Counted from the first letter of the stretch, positions 21,111 through 34,116 are shown. The stretch is 64,000 nt of DNA from Perognathus longimembris pacificus (GCF_023159225.1 NC_063168.1:50237776-50301775), one strand, 5' to 3'. The notes: generated from the letters alone by a model not told the origin. Made by a program: numbers and translations.

Positions 21111-21882
21111 GTATGTTGTTTAGTTTACATATAATTAATCAACAATAGCCTGCTTTGTTCCCATTCAATCTACTTTAATTTATGAACATTCTGAATAACT
21201 GAAAAATGAATGTGACCCAAGAAAACAGGCTTAATCACTTCAAAATAAATTTGGGGAGAATGTATCTGAATATATCTGCTATTTGTTATTGATGTAAAGA
21301 CCAACAGCAAGGAAAAAGGTTCATTTACTTTGTGGCACAGGGCTGCTTAAAAAAAACGACAGCAATTTAACCATACCTTTTTGTGCAGAGGTGCATTTGC
21401 AGACCTGTCCAGGAGACTTACGAGGAGCAACGAAAGCAATTCCACTATCCAGAGATGATTTTGCTGCTCTGTAACTGCAATGGTGACATTGCATTACTCT
21501 GCAGTCAATTTTGGTTCTTTACTTTTGTGCCCAGTTGGTCTGGGGCAAAGGGAGGCTGACTAGGTTCTTGGCCATGTTTCTTATCGTGGCCTTTCTACCA
21601 TATCCAGTGCATCAGGCTTGTTAGGGTGATAAATTAAAAAAGAGCCCAACTCATCAATAATATGTCTGGACAAAGGGCAAGTTACACTTAGACCTCTTGT
21701 TGGGTGGAGCTTGCAAGCAGATACACAGTGATGATTGGCTCCAAGGGAATTAGCAGCAGCCTTCCGTGATGCATGTGAAAGTCAGCAACTGGACTCCATC
21801 ACTGTGTGCAAACCCATGTGATGCGCATTGAGAATTGGGCATCTTTCCTTCCTTTTGCTTCAGTAGCCACAACCCAAGGATG
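21111..21882. other. no recognised feature
   Basis: Unique-looking; nothing I can name. Confidence 0.4.
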
Positions 21883-22134
21883 CTGAACCATGAATCTTTT
21901 TTTTTTTTTTTTTTTTTTTTGCCAGGCCTATGGCTTGGACTCAGGGCCTGAGCATTGTCCCTGGCTTCTTTTTGCTCAAGGCTAGTACTCTACCACTATG
22001 AGCCACAGTGCCACCTCTGACTTCCCCCCCCCCCCTATATATGTGGTGCTGAGGAATTGAACCCAGGGCTTCATGTATACGAGGCAAACACTTTACTACT
22101 AGGCCATACTCCCAGCCCTGAACCATGAATCTTT
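21883..22134 (-). mobile_element. dimeric ID-like SINE with 17-bp target duplication
   Basis: Body about 21,900-22,117, with a long T run (poly(A) in antisense), then GGCTTGGACTCAGGGCC, a C12 run at 22,024-22,035 in the linker between halves, and GGCCATACTCCCAGCCC. CTGAACCATGAATCTTT is exact at 21,883-21,899 and 22,118-22,134, so the insertion is young. Confidence 0.95.
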
Positions 22135-22189
22135 ATGTGAAAAGAAATAGACATTTATTTTTCTACTATAGGCCGTTTTATATACTTTT

Positions 22190-22345
22190 ATCTCATTCCT
22201 TATAATACCCGATCTGGTAGGAATTACTGCACATTACAACTTGGTAGGAAATCAAAGCTCAGAGAAGCTAACTAGGTTAAGTAATTTGCTCCAAGTTGTA
22301 AAACTGGTAAGTAACAGACTAGGGATTTAGATACATTTCTGATTC
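22190..22345 (-). mobile_element. MIR SINE
   Basis: Antisense MIR: GGAAATCAAAGCTCAGAGAAGCTAACTAGGTTAAGTAATTTGCTCCAAGTTG and AAACTGGTAAGTAACAGACTAGGGATT correspond to the classic AAACTGAGGCTCAGAGAGGTTAAG...GCAGAGCTGGGATT series. Confidence 0.8.
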
Positions 22346-23044
22346 CAAAGGTTCTTTTACATTATATACTGCTTCAAAAGAATTTAATGAAAAAATAGCC
22401 AAGTGATTTTCCTAGGAATCGAAAGAGAAAAATTGAATTGTAAGCCTAGTACAGATTGAAAACAAGCACTGAGCAGATAGGGAAAGCAAGGGCTCTTTTC
22501 AGTAGTTCTTACCTTGGGAGGTAAGAAAAGTCCCAAAGCTTTGGATTGAATTAGTCAGGAGTACTTGCTGGACATGGAGAGTCTTAAATCTCCCATACTG
22601 ATTCAGAGTTCAGTCAGCCGGGGTACAGAACAATGGGCCTTAAGAAGTTATATGTTGTTGTAATAAGGGCTGACATCTTTTATTTAAAGTTCATTTGGAT
22701 GTTGTTCATGGGAGTCTTAAAAGTACAAATATTTCTGAGACAGAAAAGAGATAACTGGTAGAGCATCTAGTTACAGCAGCTTTTTTGCTGTCCAAATCAT
22801 ATTAAATTCCATGGCTTAATGTAAGTGCCAATGTGCTGGTTTGATGCCCTTCCAGACGCTGTCTCCGAGGGACTCATCATGTGTGATCATAAAGCATTTT
22901 AAACTATGAATTTGGGACTTAGCATTTGAGATTTTTTTTTTTGTTTTAGAAAGAAAGCATGACACCTCAATAAAAATGACGGAATGCACACTTTCAAAAA
23001 GGCCAAGAATTAGTGACACCAAGCTTGGAAAGTGTTCTTCTTGA
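22346..23044. other. no recognised feature
   Basis: No repeat family or exon identified. Confidence 0.4.
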
Positions 23045-23270
23045 GTTTTTAAAAATAAATTTATCATTTAAATAGTTGTACAAAGAGTTTACTCCATAAG
23101 GCAGGTTCTGAGTACAACCTGTCTTGAGGCAGTGTCACCCCATTCCATCTTTTTCCCCCTTTATTTCCCCTCCCATCCCTACCCTCAAGTTATGGAGTTC
23201 AATTTTTACAATGTACATGGAATATAATGACTACATTTGCTTCTTGATATTCAATTCAGGAAAGACTCCT
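23045..23270 (-). mobile_element. possible old LINE-1 3' UTR
   Basis: A GTTGTACAAAGAG-type start, then GTGTCACCCC and a CCCTTTATTTCCCC pyrimidine stretch, resemble the antisense 3' UTR layout of the other LINE-1s (tail, GTACAGAGG, CACCCCCTC tract). Similarity is weak. Confidence 0.45.
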
Positions 23271-23339
23271 CATTGAGTAGAACATAAGAGTGGATGGAGT
23301 CTCAGGGTAAGGACATGGGGGAAAGTTACTCTTTCTTGT

Positions 23340-23640
23340 ATACATATCCTTTGCAATGTAAGTCTATCTCCTGAGCCCTTGAATCTGGGTTGGCCTTGCA
23401 ACTTACTTTAGCTACCAGAATATAAAGTAAGTGATATGCCAGGCTAAGACTGCTGGAGATGAGCGGTCACTAGGAGCAGAGCCAGTCACTCATCGGCCTC
23501 CATCTGGCTGACCACCAGACACATGCTTATGTTAAGGTGAATCAGAATGCACCGGTCTGTGTAAAATGTAGTTTTGCAACTGCTAAGGCTTCTCACAGAC
23601 CCTACTGAAATAATAGATGTTTTATGTCACCATGTTACCA
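23340..23640. mobile_element. possible ancient LTR-type repeat
   Basis: GGGTTGGCCTTGCAACTTACTTTAGCTACCAGAATA and the later TAATAGATGTTTTATG recall an old mammalian LTR-type repeat. I cannot name the family. Confidence 0.35.
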
Positions 23641-23691
23641 TGATAAAGGACAATGGAAATATGTCCTTCTGTGATTGTAAAAATACCATGA

Positions 23692-23950
23692 CCAGGTAGG
23701 CACTGGTGGCTCACGTCTGTAATCCTAGTACTCAGGAGACTGAGATCTGAGGATCATGGTTCAAAGCCAGCCTAGGCAGGAAAGTTCAGGAGACTCTTAT
23801 CTCCAATTAACCACCAGAAAACCAGAAGTGGCACTGTGGCTCAAAGTGGTAGAGCTCTAGCCTTGAGCAAAAGAGCTCAGGGACAGTGTCCAGGCTCCGA
23901 GTCCAAGTTCCACAATTGACAAAAATGAAACAAAACAAATAATCTAAAAT
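23692..23950 (+). mobile_element. composite B1 + tRNA-like SINE
   Basis: B1 half (GGCACTGGTGGCTCACG, ACTCAGGAGACTGAGATC), linker CCAATTAACCACCAGAAAACC, right unit CTGTGGCTCAAAGTGGTAGAG, then TTGACAAAAATGAAAC and an A-rich tail. The tail later became the target of the next SINE. Confidence 0.9.
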
Positions 23951-23957
23951 AAAAATA

Positions 23958-24193
23958 ACCACCATCCTTTTCTTTTTTTTTTTTTGGCCAGTCCTGGGGC
24001 TTGGACTCAGGGCTTGAGCACCGTCCCTGGCTTCTTTTTGCTCAAGGCTAGCACTCTGCCACCTGAGCCACAGCGCCCCTTCTGGCCGTTTTCCATATAT
24101 GTGGTGCTGGGGAATCGAACTGAGAGCCTCATGTGTAGGAGGCAAGCACTTTTGCCACTAGGCCATATTCCCAGCCCACCACCATCCTTTTCT
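23958..24193 (-). mobile_element. dimeric ID-like SINE inserted at the tail of a composite SINE
   Basis: Body 23,974-24,177 in antisense: T run, GGCCAGTCCTGGGGCTTGGA, both halves complete, AATCGAACTGAGAG (B-box region) and GGCCATATTCCCAGCCC. ACCACCATCCTTTTCT is exact at 23,958-23,973 and 24,178-24,193. Confidence 0.96.
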
Positions 24194-24678
24194 AAATGAA
24201 GAGACAAGTCCTGAGATATCCCATGTAGAAGGGACCCCCTCATTGTATTCAAATCAAATCTCGCATGCTTCCAACAAGGAAAAACCTTGGGTTCTGACAT
24301 GTACTAGTTCTAAAACTTTAGGCTATTTATTTCAGTTTTGTGAATATCTTTCTCCATCAATTAAGTGGGTCAATAGGATCTTACTTTTAAAGCTTCGGGG
24401 GGGTGGGGGGATGCTCCTGGTATTTGGCTCTTAGAATGATAGATGGGAATTGAAGATGAGAATTGGAGATGAGACTTGTTCAAGGTTACCTGGCCAGGAG
24501 GAGTCAGCAGCATGAATTTAGATGTTCAAATTTCTTTTTCAGATACATACCTTGTTCTCGCTTTCCTCTTTTACCTCATCCCTGCCCCCCAACTCAATTT
24601 CCTTTGGTCTTTCCTTCCAGTTTCCTGTTGGAAAGTAGGTTTTGTAAAAAAAAAAAATATATATATATATATATATTT

Positions 24679-24709
<31 letters not shown>

Positions 24710-25200
24710 GTCAGCTAGTAATGCCTATTATATTACTGTCACCCTGCAAAACCAGGACCATCCAGACATGAATACCATAGGGATGAAGATTAAAGAATGC
24801 TCATCTTAAATACTGTGTATTTTCCTGACCTTTATTTCAAATTTTCTATTTATATATATTAATACATGTGTATATATATATTCATTAGATACGGGAATCT
24901 GAGTGGCTGACAGAAGGATACAAAATATGAAATGAAGGTAAATGTATGACCTGTGGACCATTTCACATATAAGGATCATAAGATGGTCTAAATGGACTTC
25001 CTTTATACACATTCAGTATTTAAAAAAACAACTAATTGACCATGCTTTGTCCTCAAAATATTTCCTATTCACCTTCAATATTTTTACTTTCAACGACAAT
25101 TATTATACAGTTCCCAGCTCTCATTTGCCAAATTCTGTGTGTTTGTGAATACAGTTTTATTCTTGCATTTCTACTTTACTGAAATAAAATTAACTCAGGT
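24194..25200. other. low-complexity-rich unique sequence
   Basis: Holds a G-rich GGGGGGGTGGGGGG tract near 24,398-24,411, the AT microsatellite listed separately, and a second TATA/TGTATA patch near 24,846-24,885. No exon or named repeat. Confidence 0.45.
24647..24710. repeat. A run plus (AT)n microsatellite
   Basis: About 11 A, then two (AT)n blocks separated by TTTATAC. Self-complementary and likely to be length-variable. Confidence 0.95.
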
Positions 25201-25201
25201 G

Positions 25202-25423
25202 TTTTTTTTTTTTGCTAGTACCAAGACTTGAATTCAGAGCCTCATGCTCTCACTTGGCTTTTCGCTAAAGGCTGATGCTCTACTACTTGAGCCACAGACC
25301 TACTTCTAGCCTTTTGTCGATTAATTAGAGATAGAAGTCTCATAGACTTTTCTTCCCAGGGCTGGCTTCAGACCATGATCCTCAGATTTCAGTCTCCTGA
25401 GCAGCTAGAATTACAGGGGTGAG
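25202..25423 (-). mobile_element. composite B1 + tRNA-like SINE, diverged
   Basis: T run, right unit (CTACTTGAGCCACAGACC), a TAATTAGAGATAGAAG linker, then B1 ending CAGCTAGAATTACAGGGGTGAG. Older than the copy at 23.7 kb. Confidence 0.85.
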
Positions 25424-28400
25424 GTCTTTGTTTGTCTGTGTTGTCCTTGCTGTGTCTCCTGGCTTATTATGTCACGACACTGAGATGAGTTTTTATTGTA
25501 AGCCCCCATAGCCCAGTGCCCAGATATGTGGGAATTTATCAACCATTCCTCACCTGTAAGGTGACCATAGTTGTGGGAGATATAGGGAAAAGAAACACCA
25601 CAGAGTCCCACTGTCTAAAATTCTGGAGAGAAAGGAAATATATATCAAGATTATTTGTGGAAACAATTACTCAGCACTGCTGGCTTCATCAGAATGTCTT
25701 TTAGCTAAAATTTGGAAGCCTACTATTAATCAAGTTGCCTTGGGAAAGAGCACTACTTCTCTTAGGATCCGCTTTTAGCATCAAAAAGCAGATGTTTTGC
25801 TAGATAAGAAAGAAGCATTTTAAACTGCAGCAAGCAGAGTTTAGTCAGCAAGAAACAGTAAATTAAATTTATAGTCATGGTTATGGTTTTACTCCACTAA
25901 CAAAAGTCCTGGCCCCTGGCCTTCTGAGGTTGCTGATCATTCTATTTTGAATCAAGCTTTTCTATCAGTTCTAGTTTCAGTGTGTCTAACATTTAAAAGC
26001 CTGATGATTCAACCTATGGCATTGTGGGTATAATTATATGCCCAGATTGTTTTTATAAAAAATGATAGAAAACTTTATTAGGAAAGGAATATACTTTCAA
26101 CAGACTGAAAATGAATCATTTCTAAGGTAAGATCTCTTAGAAATGTAGATCTTTTAAAAATTAGGAATTGTGGATCTTTTAATCATAATTTTTGAAAACC
26201 ATGTCTTCAGAACTGTGGCTTATCATACTTGTAAGATTTTTAACTTTTTCTATATAAATAGTCTTTCACATCTCCTCAAGTGGCAAAACTGAATCTTAGT
26301 TTGAATTGAAAATGACTTAAATGGAATATTCTGAACGTTTCTGTTAGAAGAAAGTTTAAAGAAAAACAAAACACACATTTGCTTTGTAGTTGAAGATTGT
26401 GTTTTCATTTGCTTAGTTTTTGCCTTTCCTATCTGATTGTTAACTAAGGATACTGACTGAAAAGTGATGGTGGTATGGCTAGGTAAAGGAATCACTTTTT
26501 GTCTTTCTTTAAGTAGCAGAGAGATTTAAATACAGATAATCTTGAAATCTGAGCACTGGATGGAACTTTGGGTACAGTGTAGGCTTTGTGTTCAATCATG
26601 CAGACCTTTCTGGCACCCCATTGGATTATCTTGCTCTCACTGTTTCATCCCTTCCTTGGAGGGGATACTCTTTACTTAACAGGAAGCACATCCATTATGG
26701 CATTGCACATTTTAGTACAAAAGTTGTAATTAGCTTCTTGATTCCATTCTCTGCAAAGCACCATTACTAGTGTGGGCAAAGGCAATGAAATGATCTGCCA
26801 ATAGACCAAAGGGTTGAATTAAGGCTCTTTTATATCTTCTTCAAGTGTTGATGTTGATGGTGGGACCAGGTTGCCTGGCCTCTGCCTGCAAGTTTACTTC
26901 CTTTCATCTGATGTCTACAGATATAATAGATTGGAGAACAGAGTTAGCATATATTTAGGCCTTTTGTAGAAAGTCCTACTTGGCTTTGAACTCAGCTGCA
27001 GCAGCAGAGGTGAACATTTAGGATGTTGTTCTTTAAATTTAGTGATAAGATAGTTGGCATGGTGGGGTGCAAATGGTGTGTCTGTGACTGTATTTGACTT
27101 GGTCCTAGACACACTTTGAGTGATCTGGACTTTATCAGCTTAAAAATCATCTTTCTGGGACAGGTTAAACCATAGATTCAGGACTTTTTAATCTTTTCAG
27201 AATATTATTAGTATGGTTTTCTTTTGTGGCAACTAGTTATACATTTTTTTCATAAGGTTAAAAAACATCTCAAATCCTGTGTATGTATAAATGGATTCTG
27301 TATTAAAATACTGAACTTTATGTATAGAAAGGAATCTAAGCTCTATCATTTTTTTGTATTAAAGGCTTTTGAATATTAACAAATTCAATTTACTTTCCTT
27401 GGATCCCCAGGAAGACCATACTTCTGGCATCATGTACACTTGGTGTGGGGCCATGTCCTTGGGTTTTGTTTTATGAAATATGGGTATGTATTGTTTGCAG
27501 GCTGGTCACAAAACCCAATATGCAGTCTTCTGCACAGGAGAACGTTAGCCATTAGCGATGAGATTTTCAGTCATCTTAAACTTCTGAGTGACGCCACAAT
27601 GATTATTTCTTACATCAAAGCTATCACGGTTTTAATTAATTAAAAGGGAAAGTTCTCCATATTTGTACACATTATTTAGTTGTTTTAATTATATGACATG
27701 AATCAGAATGAAAGAACATGGTAAATTGGCATTTTAAAATTAATGACATCATTGTAAAGAAAATGAACTTGTTCCTGAGATTAAGTTGAAAAGGAAAGTC
27801 ATTAGAAACATAATATTCAGAGTTTGGACAAATGAAGCACTGACAAATAACCTTTCAAGGCTTATTTTAATGTCAACCTACAGTTCCAGTATTAGGTGGT
27901 AAGGTGTTAAATTCAATTTAGTTACAAATGCTAAACAATTGGTTTCCTAAGGGACTAAGCTTGTTTTCCAATTCACCTTAAAACCAAAAGCAAAATACCA
28001 GTGCCATAGGCATGTACTATTGTAATAGAATTTCCCCCTCCATTCCCTTCAGTGACATTGCCTCATTGGACTGTGTGAATGGCCTTATACAATGTATTTC
28101 TTTTTAAAAATAAATCTTAATACAAATATCATGCGTTTTAAATCAACTTTTTAGAGAGTAATAGATGTAGATCAATATGACACAAATCTTATACAGAAAC
28201 CAAAGGCTACACACAAGATAAACACACTCAATTTAAAGCACAATTTGTCCCAGTAAACAGTTGATGATGACTAATCTGTTGGAACCTTAATCACTCAGTA
28301 GAATTGTTGTAGTAGCCTTGAATGGGTACCAGGTTTCCTCCTTGCCCCTGTCCATCCACTCTCCCAGCTGCTCTCTCCTGTATAATGTACTTTTCCACTC

Positions 28401-28773
28401 TCTACTTTGGAATCACTGTTTGAATATTCATTTTGAAGATGCTTTGATACATTTTGTGAGCATTTCCATAGCTTAATTAACCTTTATTACTTTGAAATTA
28501 ATATTCATTCTTTGGCTTAATTTGTGTTTTTCTTTTTTACTTTTGCATTTGCAAGGCTGGGGTTAGACAACAATGGGAGCATTTGAGAAAAATCTAATAA
28601 TTATCCCAAGTTACATAATGAGTGACCAATTATCCTACATTGTTGAATCTCTAATAAGTGACTGCCAGGAACTGACCGCAATTACCACTATTTACTCCTG
28701 AGTAGAGTACTCATTTTGATATTTGTTTTTTTACAATGCTAGAGAAACCCATGATACTTGATAAGAGGCCTAT
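25424..28773. other. unique-looking AT-rich sequence, 3.3 kb
   Basis: No repeat family, RNA gene or convincing exon recognised; all open frames are under 85 codons. Confidence 0.4.
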
Positions 28774-29181
28774 AAAAATAGTGTGAGGTGATATACCATA
28801 TGTTTACAGCATCTCCTGCTTATTTAAAAAACAAAAGAGAGGGAGATGTAGGGGATGGCTATGCCTTTAAGACCTGGGGTGGCTCTAGCCACTCCCACCT
28901 CCTTCTGGGTTCAACCAGAAGAGAAGCCAGATCAGTCCCCGCCTCTTGGTGCCGAGCACGAGCACGTGTGTCGTACTGGCACCGGCTGACCCAGGAGGCG
29001 GAGCCAAGAGGTCTCCGCCTCTGCGGGAAGTTCCATGACATCACCGTGATGGACACGCTTATTAGCCTATCGTTAGCACCTGGCCAGTCCCTCTCCTTTG
29101 TGTGTCATTACTGGTATAAGACTGTTATCCCCACCCTTGAATAAACCAGAATTCTCATTGAAAAAAAAATAGTGTGAGGTG
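28774..29181 (+). mobile_element. retroposed ERV transcript 3' end (PPT-U3-R-poly(A))
   Basis: AAAAATAGTGTGAGGTG is duplicated exactly at 28,774-28,790 and 29,165-29,181. The insert runs: about 35 bp; a purine tract (28,826-28,846, AAAAGAGAGGGAGA); TG at 28,847 opening an LTR-like U3; a TATAAG box at 29,115; AATAAA at 29,140; and an A tail from 29,161. A polypurine tract directly followed by TG is the junction of internal region and 3' LTR. The element stops 15 bases after AATAAA in poly(A), has no U5 or CA end, and has a 17-bp duplication instead of the 4-6 bp left by integrase. That combination indicates LINE-1-mediated insertion of a polyadenylated retroviral RNA, 5'-truncated. A 118-codon frame across it is not a gene. 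Confidence 0.82.
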
Positions 29182-29351
29182 GTGTTTTGTGTCAGAGAAG
29201 CTAAATACAAATCCAGTCATTTATTGACTTAAAATCTTAGTTCTGGCCTGTTCCTTCAAATATGGATTTGGGACCATCTTATCATGATAGTAGTAATGTT
29301 TTGAGGATGAAATCAGATCAAGCTATACTGGTCTATAGAAAGGATTCAATA

Positions 29352-29600
29352 GGCCAGGTGCAGAGGCTCTCAGCTGTAATCCTAGGTACTCAAGAGGCTG
29401 AGATCTGAAGACTGAGGTTTGAAGACAGCCTTGGCAGGAAAAGCATATGAAACTCTTGTTTCCAATTAACAAGAACCAAAGTGGAGGTATGGCTCATGTG
29501 GTAGAGTACCAGACTTTCGTAAAAAAAATTTAAAAAGCTAATGTACAATGCATAGGCTCTAAGTTTAAGCCCCAACACTAGCAAAACAAACAAAACAGGA
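29352..29600 (+). mobile_element. composite B1 + tRNA-like SINE
   Basis: GGCCAGGTGCAGAGGCTCTC start, ACTCAAGAGGCTGAGATC, TTCCAATTAACAAGAACC linker, GGTATGGCTCATGTGGTAGA right unit and an AAACAAACAAAAC tail. An A-rich expansion lies inside the right unit near 29,520. Confidence 0.85.
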
Positions 29601-32029
29601 CTGAGTAAATATCGATATATTGAACTCTGAAGACATTGGTTGTGAAATCTAATTTGTCCTATAACGGGCATGGCATAGAAAATGATATGGCTCTAGGAAT
29701 CATTGGTTATTTGTTTGTTGATTTCAAGTGCTTCTAAATTTATACTGAATAATGAATTCTGATGTGATTACTCTTATTTAATTAAGCTTCAAAGGAAAAA
29801 AAAGAGATTCTTTTTGCTTTTTATTTATAATATGACAAGAAAATTGGTCATGAAATAAAAAGTTCTGCCAGTCCACTTCTTATTCTAGCCCTTCTGATAT
29901 GCTCTGCCATACTTTGAATAAATCCAGAGTCTTTACTAGGGCTCCCAGGGCACAGAGACTAGGGGGAGATGTTCTTGCACTTTGTCTCCTTCTACTCTCT
30001 TTCACCCCCACAAATCTGGCTGCTTTAGAACACTTGGAGTTCTGTTGCCAATGGAAGCCATCCCTCATGTGGAATCTTGCTCCTTTCCCCCAGATTTTGC
30101 ACATCTGGGTCCTTTCCATCATCGAAAGATTTTCTCCAAGATTGTCTTCTTGGTCAAAAATCTCTGAATTGGCCACCTCTTCTCCATCCAAACTCTGTCA
30201 ACATGTGTGTTTAGTTCTAATGTTTAATGCTAAAACTCTAGGTTAGTCCTGGCTAATAAAAATATAATTTTATTAAAAAATAAGTACATATATAGAGAAA
30301 CTTTTTATAATGTATTTTATTTAACCTAGTAAGCCAATCTATTATTATTTCAACACATAATAACCCATGTAGACATTATTACTGTGATATACTGTTGTGT
30401 ACCTTAAACTTGTGGCACACATTAGTTTGGATTAAATGTGCCTAAGGTATTTAGTGTGTGGCTGGTAGCTATAATATAGGATAGTGGCATTAAGGTAATA
30501 TACACTGGATTGCATTTCTTGATTTATAATACATAGTGTATGTTTATTATATATATGACACATACATTTTCCTCTTTGATGTGAAAAATAAGGTTGCTTA
30601 CACAGAGATCCCTCTGACTCCTGTTGTGTTCCTGTTTTTATCTCTGTATGTGTGTATATCTCTACATGTGTGTATAATCTATACTTATAGCTTTAGTTCT
30701 TTTTTATTAGTAACTTCTATAACTTTAAATAACATATCTGCCAGTCTGCTTCTGACTCTTCAGCTTTAGTTATATATTTCTTGACCTCTCATTTTCCCCC
30801 ACATCTATACTTTCCTTTCCTTTTTCTCTTTTCAATTTTAGATGGAGCCCGAGTTGTAAAGTTATTACAACTGATTCTGCAACCAAGTGTCTTTATATTT
30901 CTAAAAAGTTACATAGGGTACAAAGGGAGAGAGGAGGGGCTCTGGGTGATTTTGGTTAATGTAGACGGAGACAAAGGTAACCTGAACACAGTCTTTAACT
31001 CCATCTACCTAGAGCCGAAAGCCAAACAGAGGAGTTGCCCTCTTGTCTGCCAGCAATTTATGTAGTCTTGCTTTTGGGTAATGGAATCAAGTACCAGATG
31101 CTAACTTGAATGATGACTTTTCATTATGTTATGAGTCCATTCTTGGAGATTAAACCTAGTAAAGAAATAGATTCACATTTGATGTGCCAATGAGCTTTCT
31201 TCCTGAAGCCAGCTTGTTACGGAGTAGAGTGGGTTTTGTTTTACAAGAAACCAAATGCTGTAAGCCTGGCATAAAAGGAGATACAGAGTCAGAGAAGGAA
31301 TGTGAGTTTTAGTGGTACTGGGGGCAGATTTATTTGTAGAAAAGAGTTGTATAGTTGCTTAAAATTAGAATTTGAAATATTAAAATTATAAACCAAAATA
31401 TTTTAATTGTACTTCTATATTGAGGCTATAATTTCTACTTTATTTATGAAATTTCTATTTTATTTATAAAGCTATTTAATGTTACCAATCACTTTAAAAG
31501 AGTTTACTAATTAACTTGATTAATTATAGTCCTTTATGTATTTTAAGCTTTAATGGATTTGTTTTTCCTAAGAATAAGTGCTCAGTACAAGTCATTCATC
31601 TGTAGGTACTTAAAATATTCTAGGTAGTTTAGTAAATTAGATTTCAAGGATTGTACACCTCAAGTCCTTTTATATAATTCAACAATATTTACAAGCAAAG
31701 GTAAATCACTTATGCCTTTTCACTTAAAATTATAACTCTGAAAATCATCAACCAATTATGCATTTTAAACTGGAGTTGTCAAGAAAAATCTGTCATATGT
31801 TTTGAGGTACCAGATCCTTTAAATAACTGAAAAAATATTGACAGGATGGATCCATTTACTTTATTATCTCTATATCTCTCTCAGTCTTGACAGAAAATCT
31901 CTTACCTGCTACTTAGGCTATGCTCGCCATCTTGCAAGAGTAGGATGGTTTCTCAACTGGCCAAGAAGGCTAGTTTTGGGACTGGTTGCAAAGCTGGGGA
32001 TATAGGCCTTCATGAGGTTGGTGTTTATT
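29601..32029. other. unique-looking sequence
   Basis: A 94-codon frame at 30,781-31,065 follows a pyrimidine-AG that could pass for a splice acceptor, but no matching donor, motif or partner exon is visible. TATATG and TGTGTATA patches lie near 30,535-30,690. Confidence 0.35.
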
Positions 32030-32270
32030 TTTTATTTATTTTATTTTTAGGTTTTATTGTAAAGGTGATGTACAGAGGTGTTATAGTTACCCAAGTCAGG
32101 TAGTGTGTACATTTGCTTTTGAACAATGTCACCCCCTCCCTCATTCCTTCAAGTTGTATATTGTAGTTCATTTCCGACATAGTATCTAGTGAGTATCACT
32201 ACTGAGTTGGTTTACCCATTGTCCCACTGTTTCTGTGCTTCCCCTGCCCCTCTTAATCATTAGGTTTCTT
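32030..32270 (-). mobile_element. LINE-1 3' UTR fragment, 5'-truncated
   Basis: Antisense poly(A) (TTTATTTTATTTTTAGG), GGTGATGTACAGAGGTGTTA, TACCCAAGTCAGGTAGTGTG, a CACCCCCTCCCTCATT tract and GTGAGTATCACTACTGAGTTGG. Same family as the 3' ends at 1.1, 49 and 52.8 kb. Confidence 0.9.
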
Positions 32271-34116
32271 GAAAGACCATATTGAGTCTTGCCCCAAATC
32301 CTCATCTCTAAATACCACTGATTTTGCAACCCAACTTCCTAGGGGTCAAGTGAAGGTCTTCTAAATTTTTATGCAACCTATTTCACTTTTACTAGGTGGG
32401 GACCATAGAGCCCCATGGGAACTATGACTGGGTGCAGGAAGTGTGACTAAATGGTGTGTGTGGAGAAAGTCTGATGCCAGCGGAAAAACTACTGGTTTGT
32501 GTGTTTGCCCTGTCTGTTTACACAGGATCCTGTGTGTTTGACATCCTCCAGTGATCCTGTCCAAGATGAGTGCTGGCAGACTTCAATCATACTACTTCCT
32601 GATATCCTGTTACCTGCCTCTTGGAATGTGCCCTTTGGTTTGTAACCAAATCATTCCTTGCTAACATGTACACTGTGACTCATTAAAAGTGGAGGACAGG
32701 AGATATTTGGGAGATTAATGGAGTGTTTCCCTTGAGCTCTTCCTTGCTATCCTGGAAATATGAATATGTGTTTTGGCATTATGAATATTGTTACATGAGT
32801 AATCTTTTTTCCATGCATCACCATGTCTGCTAGATGGAGCTGACAGCGCTGTTTGAACTGGATAAATGAAGGCCTATTCATCACTAGAGGGGAATCAACC
32901 AATTTAGAGTGTGTAAATACATTCTTAATTCTTTTCTTCATCTTCCCTATTGTCAGGGTCAGGTTGCATAGATATGCTGTATCTTGCCGCTTTTCTTGGC
33001 CATTTGGTGACAACCCTGGTTCTTTATATGTTAATAACAGGAGATAGCAGTCATCTGTTTTAAAGCAATAATTTGGAAGTCATGATTTTTATTTTGTAGC
33101 GTGGAAGTGACCACTATGTTGGATCTTGCAGCAGAAACTTCAAGTGAAAAGGAGCTGTCATTTGACTGAATTGGAATCTTAAAAGAATGTGAACCTGGCC
33201 ACAATCTGAAATGCACACTTGGGGACTGGAGTAGTGCTACAAATAATCTCTTTGATGAGAGAAGGTAAGATTCATCACTTCCAACATCCTTTATGCATAG
33301 GAGAAGAAAATGGAGACAACAAAAGTTTTGCATATTTTCTTTTTTTTCTATTAATTGCAGCATATATTACTTTGAGCAAGCACTCCTTGAGTGACTGATA
33401 CATACCTTATCCTGTAGTGTCAGTGTTTTAAATAAGAATGGGAGCTCCTTCTATTGATATACTAGTGTTTTTGCCTATAATCGGTCACTCACCAACCTGT
33501 GTTGGAAAAGTGCTAATTTCACTAGACCTTGAAGGTTTCAGAGTCTGAAGCATTTGCACTTCCACAGTAGACAGAATTGCAGGACACTGGTGTTTTCAGC
33601 TGATATCTGTATCTTCTCTTCCTGCAATGTACATCCTAGTGGGTAAGGCCCACTGGGTATGCTGTCTAAGTAGCTTGTAAATAGATTAGGAGTTTCCTCA
33701 GCAAGCAGATATGAGAGATTCAAAGAGAACAGGGAGGAGAAAAGCCTTGATTGAATTCTTGGCCTCATTCTCCATCCACATGCTAGTAAAGTTTTTGTTT
33801 TTGGCATTTGTATAACTACTAGTAAAAGTGATACTTATTCCTCATTTGATTTCATGAGCATGTTTCTTTTGGTTGAGAATCTTAGAGAGACATCTGGAAA
33901 GTGGGAGGATTTAATACTTATATGCCCTTGGTAGGTCATTATATCCAGAACAATTAAATAACTTACCTTGATCACTTCACTGGTAAGTGATCAAATTGAA
34001 GTTTGCACACACGTCTGTTTCTAACTGGATGCATTCATTGCGTACTATTTCTGAACCAGAGCAGGTTATAAGCAGGAGAAGGGTTATGGCTACATATGTG
34101 GCAGCTATATTGTAAC
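32271..34116. other. unique-looking sequence
   Basis: The longest frame (33,031-33,363, minus, 110 codons) has no recognisable motif. Nothing else stands out. Confidence 0.4.

Noticed and set aside
28788..29144. A 118-codon frame starting near 28,788
   Set aside because: It starts in the 5' flank and runs across an ERV-derived U3 between target duplications; no protein motif.
30781..31065. Possible coding exon after a pyrimidine-rich AG
   Set aside because: No donor site, homologous domain or partner exon found; acceptor-like tracts are frequent in T-rich sequence.
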